A stretch of 64,000 nucleotides of DNA, taken from Epithemia pelagica (lineage: Eukaryota; Bacillariophyta; Bacillariophyceae; Surirellales; Surirellaceae). The DNA is taken from NCBI GenBank assembly GCA_946965045.2, contig OX337235.1, forward strand, positions 930,001 through 994,000, read 5' to 3'. The position numbers and the translations under genes are program-made. The notes below the pieces were generated by a model. That model worked only from the letters and a program-made list of their open reading frames with translations. It was not told the DNA's origin and did not search any database. This document shows positions 12,609 to 23,429 of this stretch, one piece after another. Numbering within the stretch: the first letter of the stretch is position 1; each line of letters opens with the position of its first letter.

Positions 12609-13473
12609 TGTATCGATGATGCAAGGCTTGCTGGATGGGGTGGATGCTTGTAGTTTTCCAGTTTCAGAAATTGTGAGCATGAAGTGTTTGAAAATCCGAT
12701 ATTGAGTGTTTCACCGTTTGGGTTTTGGTCCTAGTACCAAGTCTACACGTATCTACGGATCGCAGTACCAATTCTAGAAGTTTATACTGAACTCCTTCTC
12801 TGATTGGACAGGACCATATTTTAAGACATGTGGGTGAGACCACGAGGTGAATGGGCCTTACAGAGGAGGTACATCGGTTCTCTCTGGTTATGGGAATAGA
12901 TTTGTACGCCACCATGCACCAATGCCTGCTATTTTCTCTCGTTTGGATTGGTGGAACATCCGAGGTCTGACTTTATCTGCGGCACTAATGTAGGGAACCT
13001 GCTCGAATTTCGATTGGTCGATTACCCGCGTGTGCGTTTTCCGATTGGGTGATTACTCAAATGATACATCATACATCTTCGAATGGGTTCTTGTTTCTTG
13101 TGGGTTTTGTTCCCGCGGTGGTGGTCGTGCCGATTGGTCGCTTGAGAGCCTGTCGGTCGCACGACGAATCATTGTGTCGTTCTGCTGACTCTGTTTTCTT
13201 GGTTGAAAATCTATGTCAAAGATTATCCATGCCAACATAATTTTCTCTTCATACTGGTAGCCTAATGTGTAGGGAGAATGTCCATGTTATGGTCCTGAGT
13301 TATTGAATCACAAGCATATTATGGGTAACTAGAAGTGTTGGACAAAACGACAGTTAGTTCTTGGTTCGAAAACCTTAGATTGGCATCACTGACGACTTGC
13401 CTTACTCAAAGCAATTAAAAAGGCTGCTTATCAGACCACCGAATCCATCTTAACAAAACGACTTCATTGAGCA
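12609..13473. other. Intergenic DNA
   Basis: Promoter side of the minus-strand secreted-protein gene. Nothing coding recognised. The last ~120 bases (from about 13380) resemble DNA upstream of the C2-domain gene (16150-16200 and 16572-16592), so the duplication behind the 13.5-kb fragment includes some upstream sequence. Confidence 0.4.
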
Positions 13474-13750
13474 CGCAATTTGCGACGGTCGTTTTGGTCG
13501 ACCTTGACATTGGGTCCAATAAAGCATTATGGTTTCAGCAAGGCTCATGGCGAAGTGACTTCGTTTTGTACGGTAGCCTTGGACTTTGTCGAATGGGACC
13601 AGGGTGATCCAGATCGGAAACGAGCCTATGGATTGGCGTCCCAGAGGCCAGAGGGTCGGTTGATTGTTTTGTGGTTATGCTATCCATATCCATTGTGTCG
13701 GCGTGCATGGCTTCTGCTTCCGAGTTCCGAGTGGGGGATATTACAAGACC
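13474..13750 (+). pseudogene. Fragment of the C2-domain protein gene
   Basis: The frame reads LRRSFWSTLTLGPIKHYG and EVTSFCTVALDFVEWD, close to residues about 63-105 of the intact C2-domain gene at 16697, and at the DNA level it is nearly identical over about 130 bases. It then diverges and stops. It lacks the N-terminus and most of the protein, so it is a partial duplicate. The 5' flank also matches: CAAAACGACTTCATTGA occurs just before both copies. Confidence 0.8.
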
Positions 13751-14261
13751 AGAACATAGGAGCATGACCAGATTGGCACACGCGCCACATATTTGAAAAT
13801 ATTCGAGATTTGGTCTTGTGAATGACTTTTTACGCGCGCAGAGAGATCTAATTAGGTGTGAATGTGTCCGTTGCGAGGAAAAAATGGTGAATGGAAAGAC
13901 CCCATCGTCTCTTGAATCTTGATGAATCTGAAGATGATTTCCCCAGCGGCGTTGATACGTCTCGGGTTTTTCGTCTTCTGTGATGGACGCGATAAATTAG
14001 TTGTGCGACAAAGATGACTGAAACATACGACCTTCAACGACCGCTCGGGACATGGGACACAGACATAAGCTCTGCGATAGCAATACTCGCAGAGCATACA
14101 ACAGAAAATTTGAGACGGCGTGTGACCAAAAGATCAACCTTTCCCACGACACGATGCTTTGCTCTTTCCCACAAAGTCGAGTTCTTCCAGCCACTCCTCT
14201 TGCTGTCACACCAAGATCATTCTTCCATGGATCACTGTCAAGGCAAAGGACGTTTACTACA
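13751..14261. other. Intergenic DNA upstream of solute-binding-like copy B
   Basis: A frame in phase with copy B is open from 14052, but its residues lack the family's features, and the signal peptide only begins at 14262. I read this stretch as 5' UTR and promoter. No further signals recognised. Confidence 0.4.
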
Positions 14262-15734
14262 ATGATCAAAACGACCAAGCAAACTGTTTTTTCTCTCGTC
14301 CTTCTCTTAGCTTTGTACTGCGGAGACGCCGCGGATCGTACCACCCCTGCTGCCTTTCAAGCCTCTTCCTCCAACCAAGGATGGGAGCATCAGGTGGTTC
14401 CCGAAGTGCGCCGTTTGCCCGAGAAGAAGGAGAACTCCTATGGCTATTATCAGAAAAAGGGTAAGAAAAACAAACTTGCCAAAGATGACGATTCTTCCGA
14501 CAAGGGCAAGGGCAAGAAGGGATACGACTACGACTACAGCAAGGGCAAAGGCAAGGGCGAGAAAGAATACGATGACTACAGCAAGGGCAAAGGCGGCGGT
14601 AAAAAGGACTATAAAGAAGAAAAAGAGTATACCAAGGGCAAAGGTGGTGGTAAAAAGAGTAGTGGTGGTGGTGGCGACAAAGAATGTGACGAAAATAGCT
14701 GTTGCATTTCCGACCCATTGTTTTGGTCGCAAGATCCTTGGTTGCCCGTGGAGGACAAAGAGGACGGTGCCAATCGAACCGCCATTCCAGCTTTGACGCA
14801 GCCCTTTTACAATGAAGTAAACGACGTCCATGCTACTGTCTCTGCGAAGGATACCAAGTTGATTCTGAGCATCAACGGGAACTGGTACCCGGCCTTGGCA
14901 CGCCTTTTGAACGAAGTGTATTTCCCCAAAGATCCATCGTATAAGGACAGTTACTTGTATACCACCAGTCCACCCATTGGTAATCCTCAAACGGACAATG
15001 GTATCCTCAAGGTGGGAAATGTCCTTTTTACGGATGCAGCACCACATTATTTCACAGGAGCTGGATTCATTCTCAACCAACTTGGAGACAAGGTGGACAA
15101 TGACACTCGTGAAAACTTTATTTCTACGTACGGCAGTGTCATTTTGAAACGCATGGGTGACACCACCATTAACACATTCTGGGATTTGAAGAAATTGACA
15201 GCTGAACGTTTCGCCACGTCGGATCCCAAGGGAGAGCCGGGCTCATTCACCAACGCATATAGGTTCAGTGTGTACAACATTGCCTTGAATATGCCACGTC
15301 GTCCATACTTATCCAATGAGACCATTTACGCCGAAGCCGAAGCATTGAGAGACCAGTTATTCAATGAGAACGTCGTCACCATTGGACAGCCCATGTGGCG
15401 TAGTATCCCTCATGTGATTGCCAATAATGAAGCCGATGCTGGTCTTCTCTTTCTTCATTTGGCTGTGGCAGCTATGCGAGACAATCCAGGTGTCTTTTCT
15501 GCCATTTACCTTGATAAGAATGTGACCGGTGAAACATCTGATCCAGAAGTGCTGGTGAAAAAACAGCGAAACCCCTTGGAGGGGAACCGTGTTGGCACCT
15601 TTGCCATTGTCAAAACGAGCAGCACTCTTACTGGGCCTCAAAATGACGCTGGAGAAGACTTTCTCGACGCGTTAAGGTCAGATGAGTTTACTAAAATCCT
15701 CGACGACGAAGGCTTGCGTCGCAATGTGTTTTAA
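14262..15734 (+). CDS. Secreted solute-binding-like protein, copy B (intact)
   Basis: 490 aa. The start at 14262 gives a signal peptide (MIKTTKQTVFSLVLLLALYC). The in-frame upstream ATG at 14052 adds 70 residues without similarity to the paralogues. Residues about 60-138 form a K/G/Y/D-rich spacer with repeated SKGKG units, absent from copies A and C. The conserved domain follows from CISDPLFWSQDPW (near 148): ILSINGNWYPALARL, ERFATSDPKGEPGSF, IGQPMWRSIPHVIA, ADAGLLFLHLA, NRVGTFAIVKT. This order resembles the two-lobed type II periplasmic binding proteins (ModA-like). A bacterial origin is possible but inferred. Potential N-glycosylation sites (NRT, NET) suit a secreted protein. The ligand is unknown. 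Confidence 0.75.
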   Translation: MIKTTKQTVFSLVLLLALYCGDAADRTTPAAFQASSSNQGWEHQVVPEVRRLPEKKENSYGYYQKKGKKNKLAKDDDSSDKGKGKKGYDYDYSKGKGKGEKEYDDYSKGKGGGKKDYKEEKEYTKGKGGGKKSSGGGGDKECDENSCCISDPLFWSQDPWLPVEDKEDGANRTAIPALTQPFYNEVNDVHATVSAKDTKLILSINGNWYPALARLLNEVYFPKDPSYKDSYLYTTSPPIGNPQTDNGILKVGNVLFTDAAPHYFTGAGFILNQLGDKVDNDTRENFISTYGSVILKRMGDTTINTFWDLKKLTAERFATSDPKGEPGSFTNAYRFSVYNIALNMPRRPYLSNETIYAEAEALRDQLFNENVVTIGQPMWRSIPHVIANNEADAGLLFLHLAVAAMRDNPGVFSAIYLDKNVTGETSDPEVLVKKQRNPLEGNRVGTFAIVKTSSTLTGPQNDAGEDFLDALRSDEFTKILDDEGLRRNVF

Positions 15735-16214
15735 GTTCCAATGTTCTTTTATTTCTATTTTGCAGCAACGTTTCCATAAGCTTGAATCTAAGCTAATCGA
15801 AATACATGTGTTTATATCAAAACCTCGACAGTGTATTGTCACCTGTTCACTCCTTTGAATAGGTTTGTGTTTGCTCCGTGGTCGTCGCTTGAGATTCTGA
15901 TGGACGCGCGACGAATTATGGAATGGATGTGTGTTGACTTTTGATGCGGAATGCGGAATGCGGAATGCGTCCATGCGGGTTTCCTCATGTTGTGGAGGGA
16001 AGATGTCCATTTGCCTGTCTCGACTCGTTGAAATAACAGCAATATCTGCCCATAGTAACCAAGTGCCAAATAAGTATCATCAAATAAAGCCGGTTCTGTG
16101 TTCTTTGCACGAAAACCTGCGATTGGTCTCGCTTTCGACTAAGATCACTTGAAGCAATGAAAGTCACTCTTTCAGACCATCGAATCCATGGTAGTAAGAC
16201 TACTTCACGGTGAT

Positions 16215-16356
16215 TCATTCCTTTAGAGGAGGGTCGCCCGGCGCGGAGGGTAGAATGACGAGACGGGCATATGTCTTGTCGGGCATACGCCCTCCTCGAA
16301 CATACACCCGTCTCGTCATTCTACCGACAAGCCGGGCGCCCGACGAGGAAGGAATG
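16215..16356. repeat. Long imperfect inverted repeat (foldback)
   Basis: The inner arms GGTAGAATGACGAGACGGG (16249-16267) and its complement (16308-16326) match perfectly over 19 bases. The outer arms (TCATTCCTT..., GCCCGGC...) pair imperfectly. The loop contains another partial palindrome around TCGGGC. It would extrude as a hairpin of about 140 bases. It could be a foldback element. Confidence 0.8.
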
Positions 16357-16376
16357 AGAAATCACAGGGGAGTAAT

Positions 16377-16568
16377 CTGTTTACTTTATATCTAGATATG
16401 TAGGTAGTGACTACCGCCCGGTTTTACTATGAGATGGGATGTCGCAGGGACATAATGTTCCTTCCATGATGTCGCGCGATTCGCACGATCACTACTTCCC
16501 GGCTCTACAATAAAATTCTACTGTAAAATAAAAATGTGAGACGAACTACCTGCATAGCTAGGTATATA
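16377..16568. mobile_element. Small MITE-like element with terminal inverted repeats
   Basis: About 22-24-base imperfect inverted repeats lie at 16387-16408 (TCTAGATATGTAGGTAGT) and 16545-16568 (ACTACCTGCATAGCTAGG). The 8-base direct repeat GGAGTAAT at 16369-16376 and 16569-16576 could be a target-site duplication. If so, the left TIR starts about 10 bases inside it. No coding capacity. Superfamily not assigned. Confidence 0.5.
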
Positions 16569-16696
16569 GGAGTAATTAGCAAAACGACTTCATTGAATCG
16601 AACGCTACGTATGGTTTTACCCACTCATGCAAGATTTGTGCGACCGGCATACCCTTTCTTTTGTGCTGACCATGACGTGAAAGCAGTATTCGAAGC

Positions 16697-18277
16697 ATGA
16701 ATCATTATTCTCCTGAACAAGCCCATCACAACACGTATGAAGGAGCTCGTGCTCGTCAATCCGCCGAGTCCTTGGCAGATAAGGTTCACTGGGAAGAATC
16801 GCTTTCGTTTCGAGGACAACCCTATCGTTATTTGCACCATCAAAAGGGTGTAATCGGAAGGTTCACGGTTCGGTTGTTGGAAGCACGCGAGTTGCGACGG
16901 TCGTATTGGTCGGCCTTGGCATTGGGTCCCGTAAAGCATTTTGGTTTGAGCAAGGCTCATGGAGAAGTGACTTCGTTTTGTACGGTAGCCTTGGACTTTG
17001 TTGAATGGGACCATGACAATCCAGACCGGCAACAAGCCTCTCAATCGGCTTCTCAAACAAAAAGGAGTATCGATTCGAATCCTCTTGTTCTCCCAGGATC
17101 AGAGGATCGTAAACAACCAGCAAGTATTAACCAAAGACGACGCAATTCGACTTGGGTCAACGACGATGAAGATGCGCAACGGAGTCCAGTGGTATCTCGA
17201 AACAACAATCCGGTCTGGGACAATGTGACCATGACTTTTCCCTTGCGCAAAAACGCCATGTCAACCGATGGGATGCGGATTTTGGTCAAGTTACGTGTCA
17301 ATGAAGACTCGACTGCAGTGGAGAATCTCTTACCGATTGGAGGGGGTGGGGAAGACAGTCGTTTGTTGGGACAAGGAGAACTCGATGTCACCAATTTGTG
17401 TTTAGGACAAAACCATGAGGGACAAGCCCTACCAGGGATTATTGATGCATGGATTCCGCTATCACTTCCCAAAGGAGAAAAGGTCGATGAAGACGATTCC
17501 AAACCTCCGCCGTCTCATACAAAGGAAGCTTCATCTCATGCCGCCATGCATTCAAATTCAAAGCAAGACAGTGAAGTCACAGATTTTTCAGCTGCTGCAG
17601 CCAAGAAACACGACCAATCCATGAGTGAATGTACAGGCCGAGTGCGAGTTTTTGTGTCGTACGAGCCGTATGGCATGGAACCTCAAACCAATGACGTGGT
17701 TGCGTTAGAATGTTTTGCGCGTCGTCATTGGCCCTCCACTTCCTGTCGCCCCACGTTGTATCCTCCCTTACAACCCATGCGGGTCCTGGACCGGAGGGGA
17801 CCCTACTTGTTACTGGCGACGGCAACGACAAGAGCAACGACGTCACGGAATCTCCACAACTTACCTCATCGCATTCGTTTGCATCGCAATGCCGTATTTG
17901 TGGTGGAACGACAGAATCTGGTGGATACCGTTCAAAACTTGGTTTGGTTGCCCGCCGATGTCTTTTTGTCCACTCCCATGGGACAAGCAGCCGAAGAAAT
18001 GGCCGGACCTGTGGTTGTGGCGGGCCAACAAGTCTTGATGCCAGCCCTCCTGAGTTTTAAGTTGTTTTGGATGGCCTTTCGGACCACTGCTTTGGCTGGA
18101 TTCTCCAGTGTACAAGCTTTGGGAAGTACCTTTTTGGAAGAAGGGACCAATTCCTTGATGGAGCAAGGTGACCATACAAGGGGCGGAGCAGCGGCAGGAG
18201 GACGACGACGGAATACCAACAACAACAATGTCGAAAACAATACTCGGTCGTCTTCCATCAAACTGGTTCAGCTATGA
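16697..18277 (+). CDS. C2-domain-containing protein
   Basis: 526 aa, no intron. A C2-like beta-sandwich starts near residue 52 (GRFTVRLLEARELRR), with a long insertion (about 105-165), then SRNNNPVWDNVTMTFPL (near 167-183) and LLGQGELDVTNLC, all typical C2 strand motifs. A second, all-alpha-looking half follows (GPYLLLATA..., LVDTVQNLVWLPADVF, FKLFWMAFRTTALAGF) and may be membrane-associated. The tail is Asn-rich. C2 domains usually bind phospholipid, often through Ca2+; the canonical aspartate cluster is not obvious here. Partner and pathway are unknown. A partial duplicate lies at 13474. Confidence 0.68.
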   Translation: MNHYSPEQAHHNTYEGARARQSAESLADKVHWEESLSFRGQPYRYLHHQKGVIGRFTVRLLEARELRRSYWSALALGPVKHFGLSKAHGEVTSFCTVALDFVEWDHDNPDRQQASQSASQTKRSIDSNPLVLPGSEDRKQPASINQRRRNSTWVNDDEDAQRSPVVSRNNNPVWDNVTMTFPLRKNAMSTDGMRILVKLRVNEDSTAVENLLPIGGGGEDSRLLGQGELDVTNLCLGQNHEGQALPGIIDAWIPLSLPKGEKVDEDDSKPPPSHTKEASSHAAMHSNSKQDSEVTDFSAAAAKKHDQSMSECTGRVRVFVSYEPYGMEPQTNDVVALECFARRHWPSTSCRPTLYPPLQPMRVLDRRGPYLLLATATTRATTSRNLHNLPHRIRLHRNAVFVVERQNLVDTVQNLVWLPADVFLSTPMGQAAEEMAGPVVVAGQQVLMPALLSFKLFWMAFRTTALAGFSSVQALGSTFLEEGTNSLMEQGDHTRGGAAAGGRRRNTNNNNVENNTRSSSIKLVQL

Positions 18278-18468
18278 CACGTTTGCGATAGTTTCTGTAA
18301 TTCTATCGACAAGAAGAGTATAAATGAATGTACAACGATTTGGGTTGGAAGTTGCATCGAATTACATCATTGCTAGCACATAAAAACAGATAGGGTCCTT
18401 TGTGAAGTGCCTTGACAACTTTCGTTTCAGGAGAGGTTGTTAAGGATAAGCTTAGCATGCAGTGCATG

Positions 18469-20415
18469 TTAGGAGAAGAGAGCTTTGATGATGGTACTTG
18501 GCTCGAGCTTTTGTAAGTGATGGTACTTTTGGCCCGTTCCACAAAAGACAATGGGCGCCCCCGTTTCATGAGTCAAGGTGAGAGCGGCACCCACCTTGTC
18601 GGATACGGTGTCAAATTTCGTCAACAACAACCCATTTAATTTGCGTTTGTATCCCAAGGCTTGTTGAAACATTTGGAATTGATCCAATCCATCGTGCCCG
18701 ACCAAGGCCTCACAAACAAACAAGATAAAGTCCGGATTGTTTTCTTGAACCAGCTTGCCCAAGGCTTTCATGAGCGGGGCATTGTTTTGCATCCGGCCGG
18801 CCGTATCAATCAACACGACATCGTGATTGTCCTGTGTCGCTTGTTGAATGGCCAATTTGGCCACGGCACTGGGATCTTTGGCGTACCCCTGCGCAAAAAT
18901 GGGAACCTCCAAGCATTGGGCATGGACCGACAATTGTTCGACGGCTCCACTACGAAATGTATCGCCCGCCACCAAGAGTGGATTGCAACCATTTTGTTTC
19001 AGATAATACGTTAACTTTGCCAAGCTCGTTGATTTTCCTAATGCATAATGCCACAAGAACCAACACAGTCAGAATCCCATATGCCACAAAAGTAAGAATC
19101 ACGCTCTTCTTTGTTTGACCAAGCACCACCCACAGCCGTTACATGCACACAAGACATACTTACCGACTCCATTAATGCCTACAACGACAATGACATAGGG
19201 TGCTTGTTTGTTGGTACTGAAAATGGAGAAATCCGAACTCCCTCGGCGCTTGCTCACGACATTTTGCAACAAATCGACTTGATTCCGTCGCAACAATTGT
19301 TCCAGAGTCGCTTCCAATGCCTGTTTGACTGCTGTTTGCACCCGATACAACTGCGTCAACCGTTTGTTTCGCAACTGTTTCCGGACGGCCGCACACAAGT
19401 CGGAGGCAATTTCGGCCGCAACATTTTTACTCGTCAAGAGTTGTTGCATTTGTTCCAAAGGACCGTCCAAATCGGCATCGGTCAATACTTTATTCCCAGT
19501 TAAATGAGCAAAAAAATTGGACAAGGCCGAAGGAGTTTGCTGTTCTTGTTGCTCTTGTTCCGTTTCATCGGTTTGACCCTCTTGCAAATCTTCTTCGGTA
19601 GGCAAATAGGCAGCTCGAGCTTCTTGTAAAGCACGTTCTTGTGCCTTGGCCTTGTCTTGTTCTGTCTCCTTTTTGCTCATATCTAACCCCTCCATTGCTT
19701 CCTTTGTTACCTTGGCTTTTCCATCGTGCCATTTTCGCTTCTCTTTGCCTTTTTTACCCTTGGCGGCATGCGATGCGGCCTTGTTATTATTGTTGTTCGA
19801 AGTGTCATTTTCCGAGGGTGTAGCTATTGTTGTCGATTGTTGCTGCTCGGGTCTTTGCGTTTTGGATTGGTCCAATAATATCCGAAAGACCTTGTCGAAG
19901 GGTTCTGGATCGGGCGCTCGAAACTGTCCATACAACAAGGACAAGTCATCCTCTGGCTCCAGAGAGGGTTCTTCTTCCTCTTGTTGTTGTTGTGAATTGT
20001 CTCCTCCTGTGTTGCTTACAGCCGCAGCTTCAAAGTATTGTTGATATTCTTGTGCCGTCTTTTGAACCAAGGCCTGTGCCCATTGTTGCAAATATTGTCG
20101 TGGTCCTTCAAACAGAATATCCGGATAAATGGCAACGACAATGGCATCGGTCGTCGTTGTGGTTGTACTCTCACTATTTTGGTGACGTAGTTTTTGATGT
20201 GTCCAACAAAAAGTAATACCATTGGAAATCAAATAGGTCTTATCCTTGGGTGTGGCTGGATCCAACACGAGGGGGAACCAGGATTGTTGCAAAATTTGTT
20301 GGGTGAAGAGAGCACCTCCACCGCCCGTGGTATCCTTGTCAATGACGGACGGATTGGAGGTGTACTGATAGAGGACAACGCCACCCTTGTTGAAAATCGT
20401 CAGAGATTCCAACAT
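18469..20415 (-). CDS. SRPRA: Signal recognition particle receptor alpha subunit
   Basis: Two exons, 20415-19164 and 19037-18469, with a 126-nt GT-AG intron inside the P-loop (GGAGTCG/GTAAGT ... CATTAG/GAAAATC). 606 aa. The start at 20415 is chosen because MLESLTIFNKGGVVLYQY matches the SRX-domain start of the family. An upstream in-phase ATG at 20463 adds 16 residues. Order: N-terminal SRX domain, a charged Lys-rich linker, N domain, then the G domain with GINGVGKST, DTFRSGAVEQL, LIDTAGRM, LLTKFDTV and GTGQ. It docks SRP-ribosome complexes at the ER membrane with the beta subunit and hydrolyses GTP. It diverges from YKT6. Confidence 0.95.
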
Positions 20416-20874
20416 GATGAGGATATAAGGATGAGAGGAGAGCAACAAACAGAGACTTATCAAGTGTTGTTGACAAACGAAGTTTGCAACAAGATTGCGA
20501 TGACGATATTGGTTGGACTTTCTCTGGATGACTCAACCGCGACCACCAAAATGTCCTGCGCGACTTTGTACTTTTTTCACGACTGTCGATTGTGATCGTG
20601 CGAAGAGGTGCGAAGCGAGGGGAATTTTGGTGGCCCATTCCCGCCAATGCTGTTCAGTCATGTTTCCTGCGCTGCTTCCTCGCATCGCCATTTTCTTCTC
20701 GTTTTGAGTTTGTTTTTGTCTCTGTCGTCGATTTTTCTTCCCTCCCTTTCGGACATTCAGATTGACGACGAACGACGAGACGTTGACAGTCAGTCTATTG
20801 TATCGTGCATTGATCTTCTCGTTCTCCACCAAGTCTCTTTGTCTTTTTCTCATTACGTCTCCTTCAATACTACT
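20416..20874. promoter_or_regulatory. Shared intergenic region between two divergent genes
   Basis: 459 bases separate the start codons of SRP receptor alpha (minus) and YKT6 (plus). It must contain both promoters. No TATA box or other specific element was identified. Confidence 0.5.
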
Positions 20875-21651
20875 ATGAAAGTCGTGGGTCTTTCCATTTG
20901 TCGAACGGGTGCTGACTTGACGGAACCTCTTCCGTTGTCGATTACCAATGATCTTTCCAGCTTTGGGTATTTTCAAAGACCGGTAGGTTGCCGACCACGA
21001 ATGAAGGAACATTGTTTGAGTCATTTTGTTTTTCTCACGTTTTTTGACATGAATTGGTTATCTGGAACACAATGATGCTGTGAAAATGGACGCAACCTTT
21101 TCCTTCTACTACTACGTGACTACGACCTTACCAACATTATACTTACACAACAGAGCGTCAAAGAAATGTTGCTATTTTTGACCAAGACCTTTTTGAAGCG
21201 CACAGAGCCGGGACAACGTCAATCGGTGGAGCATGAGGGATATGTGGTGCATTGTTATGTTCGTTCGGATGGTTTGGCGGGTGCCGTGACGACCGATACG
21301 GAATACCCGGCGCGTGTGGCCTTTGTCATGTTGGGACAAGTCTTGGACGAATATACACAACAATATGGAAGTGACATGTGGTCCGTGGCCACCACACCCG
21401 AGTCCTTGCCCTTTGCCAAGGGAGAAGAATTTGTGGCAAAATACCAAGATCCTGCCGAAGCCGATAAGGTGACCAAAATACAAAGGGATTTGGATGAAAC
21501 CACCTCTATTTTGCACAAGACGATTGATTCCGTCTTGGAGCGTGGGGCCAAATTAGATGATTTGGTTGACAAGTCCAATGATTTGTCGGCACAATCCAAA
21601 ATGTTTTACAAACAGGCCAAGAAAACCAACTCATGCTGCGTCATTTCCTAG
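20875..21651 (+). CDS. YKT6: YKT6-type R-SNARE (longin domain, prenylated)
   Basis: Two exons, 20875-20982 and 21154-21651, with a 171-nt phase-0 intron (CCG/GTAGGT ... CAACAG/AGC). 201 aa, the usual YKT6 length. The longin domain runs across the splice site (GYFQRP/SVKEMLLF). The SNARE motif follows with the central Arg (KIQRDLDETTSILHKTID...VLERGAKLDDL). The protein ends in CCVIS: a palmitoylatable Cys before a CAAX box with Ser at the end, which suits farnesylation. It acts in ER-Golgi, vacuolar and autophagic membrane fusion and cycles between membrane and cytosol. Confidence 0.95.
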
Positions 21652-22159
21652 ATCCACAACCGCATTCAACAACAACCAATCGAGTCCAATCCTCCTGCCA
21701 TTTCATTCAATCCAATATCCCTGCTGTACCTTGAGGTACTCTAGAATCATAACAAGCCTTCCTCTCTCTCTCTCTCTCTCGTTTACACTTTCACGATTCT
21801 AGTTTGTCACTGGAATTGAGAGGCATGTTTCTAGACTTCTGCTCAAGCGTCAGAGCAAATGCTCCAAAAGGGAACCTGTATCAGATCGAAAGTAGGTGAA
21901 CAGACTGTCTTTCTCGAGCTCTTGTGCACAAGCGGTTTCTGAGTTTTACCTTTTCGTAGAGGCCGTGTCTTTCGGAAATTTTGCGCCCGCTTTATCCATC
22001 CTCATCTTTGTGATGGGAGGCATCGTAGTACGTTCTTCCTGTTTGTCCATAAGAAACCACTATGACGCGAGGACGAATCAAAGCTCTCTCATCGTCAAGA
22101 GGGACCAGGAGTCGTCCAGTTAGAGTAGGACAGTAGATCGACAACCAAAAACGCTTATC
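21652..22159. other. Intergenic DNA with a CT microsatellite
   Basis: Holds a (CT)n run at about 21761-21780 downstream of YKT6. Nothing else recognised. Confidence 0.5.
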
Positions 22160-23340
22160 TAGAGGCAACCTGACTAATTTGGCAGCCTGACTAAATTTGG
22201 TGGGCGGAATTCTGGGGTCACCGCGATGCCACCGTAGAAAACTTTGACAATTTTTAACTTAACTTCTACTTAACCAATTTTGGAATTTGAGGTGTCATTC
22301 AAAAGCCCAGAACGAGATCTGTTACTCAACATTTGGAGCAAAAAACATATGGAGCATAAAAAAAAACATTTAGCGCTTTTATTTCCAAAAACCCAGCGGT
22401 TTTCCTAGCGCTTCAAAAATCGAGCGGGAACATAAAACCTAGCGTTATCACCAAGTACTGTCAATACACAGTCCCCATTTCCCCCAAAATCTCATAACAG
22501 CGACCATTCATTCCCGTGAAACCATGCTTGTATTTGCCGGAATTTTGTTTCTAAATGTGGAAAAATTGCACGACAAATAGAAACAAAAAATCGACATTTG
22601 GTTTTTTGTCTCCATTTGTCCCCAACAAATGCATAATCGACTTCAAAATGTGTTTTTGTCGCCAAATGGATGAAGGAAAGTTTAAATTGGTAGTCTAACT
22701 CAGCTACCTGCCCACACACAGTCTCGGTGCAGTCTACTCCTAGCAAGAAACGTGACAATGACAAAGTCAGCATCCATCAAGGTAACATGAATGCATAGTG
22801 TATACCCAACAACTTCATTGTTGTCAACATGCAATGTCTACCTTCAGCTCCAACAGTATCATTATCAGCACACATCGTGTACATCATGCTAAACCCTATT
22901 CTCGCTGTGTCTTGTCCAGAAGGACTGGCATCTATCTCGACTCCAAGGGAACCAGCAGTATGAACAAGAAGAACTTGATCCTGTCTATTGAGAAAGCCAT
23001 GAAGGACATGAAAGACAATGAATAGGGAAGAAATCCGATTAAATAGTGTTATAGTGAGAAGTTACGTGTCAATTCACGTGATAGCTCGTGTAAAAACAAT
23101 TTGGTCCAAATTAGTACGGGCTATCGCGGTGCCAAATTGTCAGGTAGACCAGATATTTGCCTGAATCCAGAAATCCAGAATAACTCGACCGGGTGTTGAT
23201 CTTTTTCAAAACAAATATTATCAGCAGATAGAGCTCATCGAGCTCTGTCTATTCCGCTGCTTAAAATTGAAAAAGGGCAACATGGTCGTGACTCAGGAAT
23301 TATGGCGTGACTCATGCGCCAAACCGTCAGGTTGCCTCTA
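22160..23340. mobile_element. Possible non-autonomous TIR element
   Basis: TAGAGGCAACCTGAC at 22160-22174 is matched in inverted orientation by GTCAGGTTGCCTCTA at 23326-23340, with partial similarity continuing inward (TTTGGC). Degenerate copies of the same motif occur near 22182 and 23140, as subterminal repeats do. No coding capacity and no clear target-site duplication. Immediately right is a short palindrome (CTACTCCTCT...AGAGGAGTAG, about 23337-23371). Confidence 0.45.
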
Positions 23341-23429
23341 CTCCTCTCTAGAGACTCTAGTAGAGGAGTAGTATGGAGGGTAGCACCTCATCACTGACCA
23401 CACATAGAATGTATAGACAACAGACATAG

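Larger units (their letters stand above)
15735..16696. other. Intergenic DNA with two inserted repeat structures
   Basis: Contains three tandem copies of a 9-base unit (GCGGAATGC) near 15949-15976, a long hairpin at about 16215-16356 and a MITE-like element ending at 16568. Comparison with the duplicated fragment near 13.4 kb suggests that the two sides of this repeat block were once adjacent. The rest is the promoter side of the C2-domain gene. Confidence 0.55.

Noticed and set aside
11559-12653. Plus-strand frame of 364 codons
   Set aside because: Exactly antisense to the signal-peptide protein gene; its sequence has no motif and the length match is a codon-bias effect.
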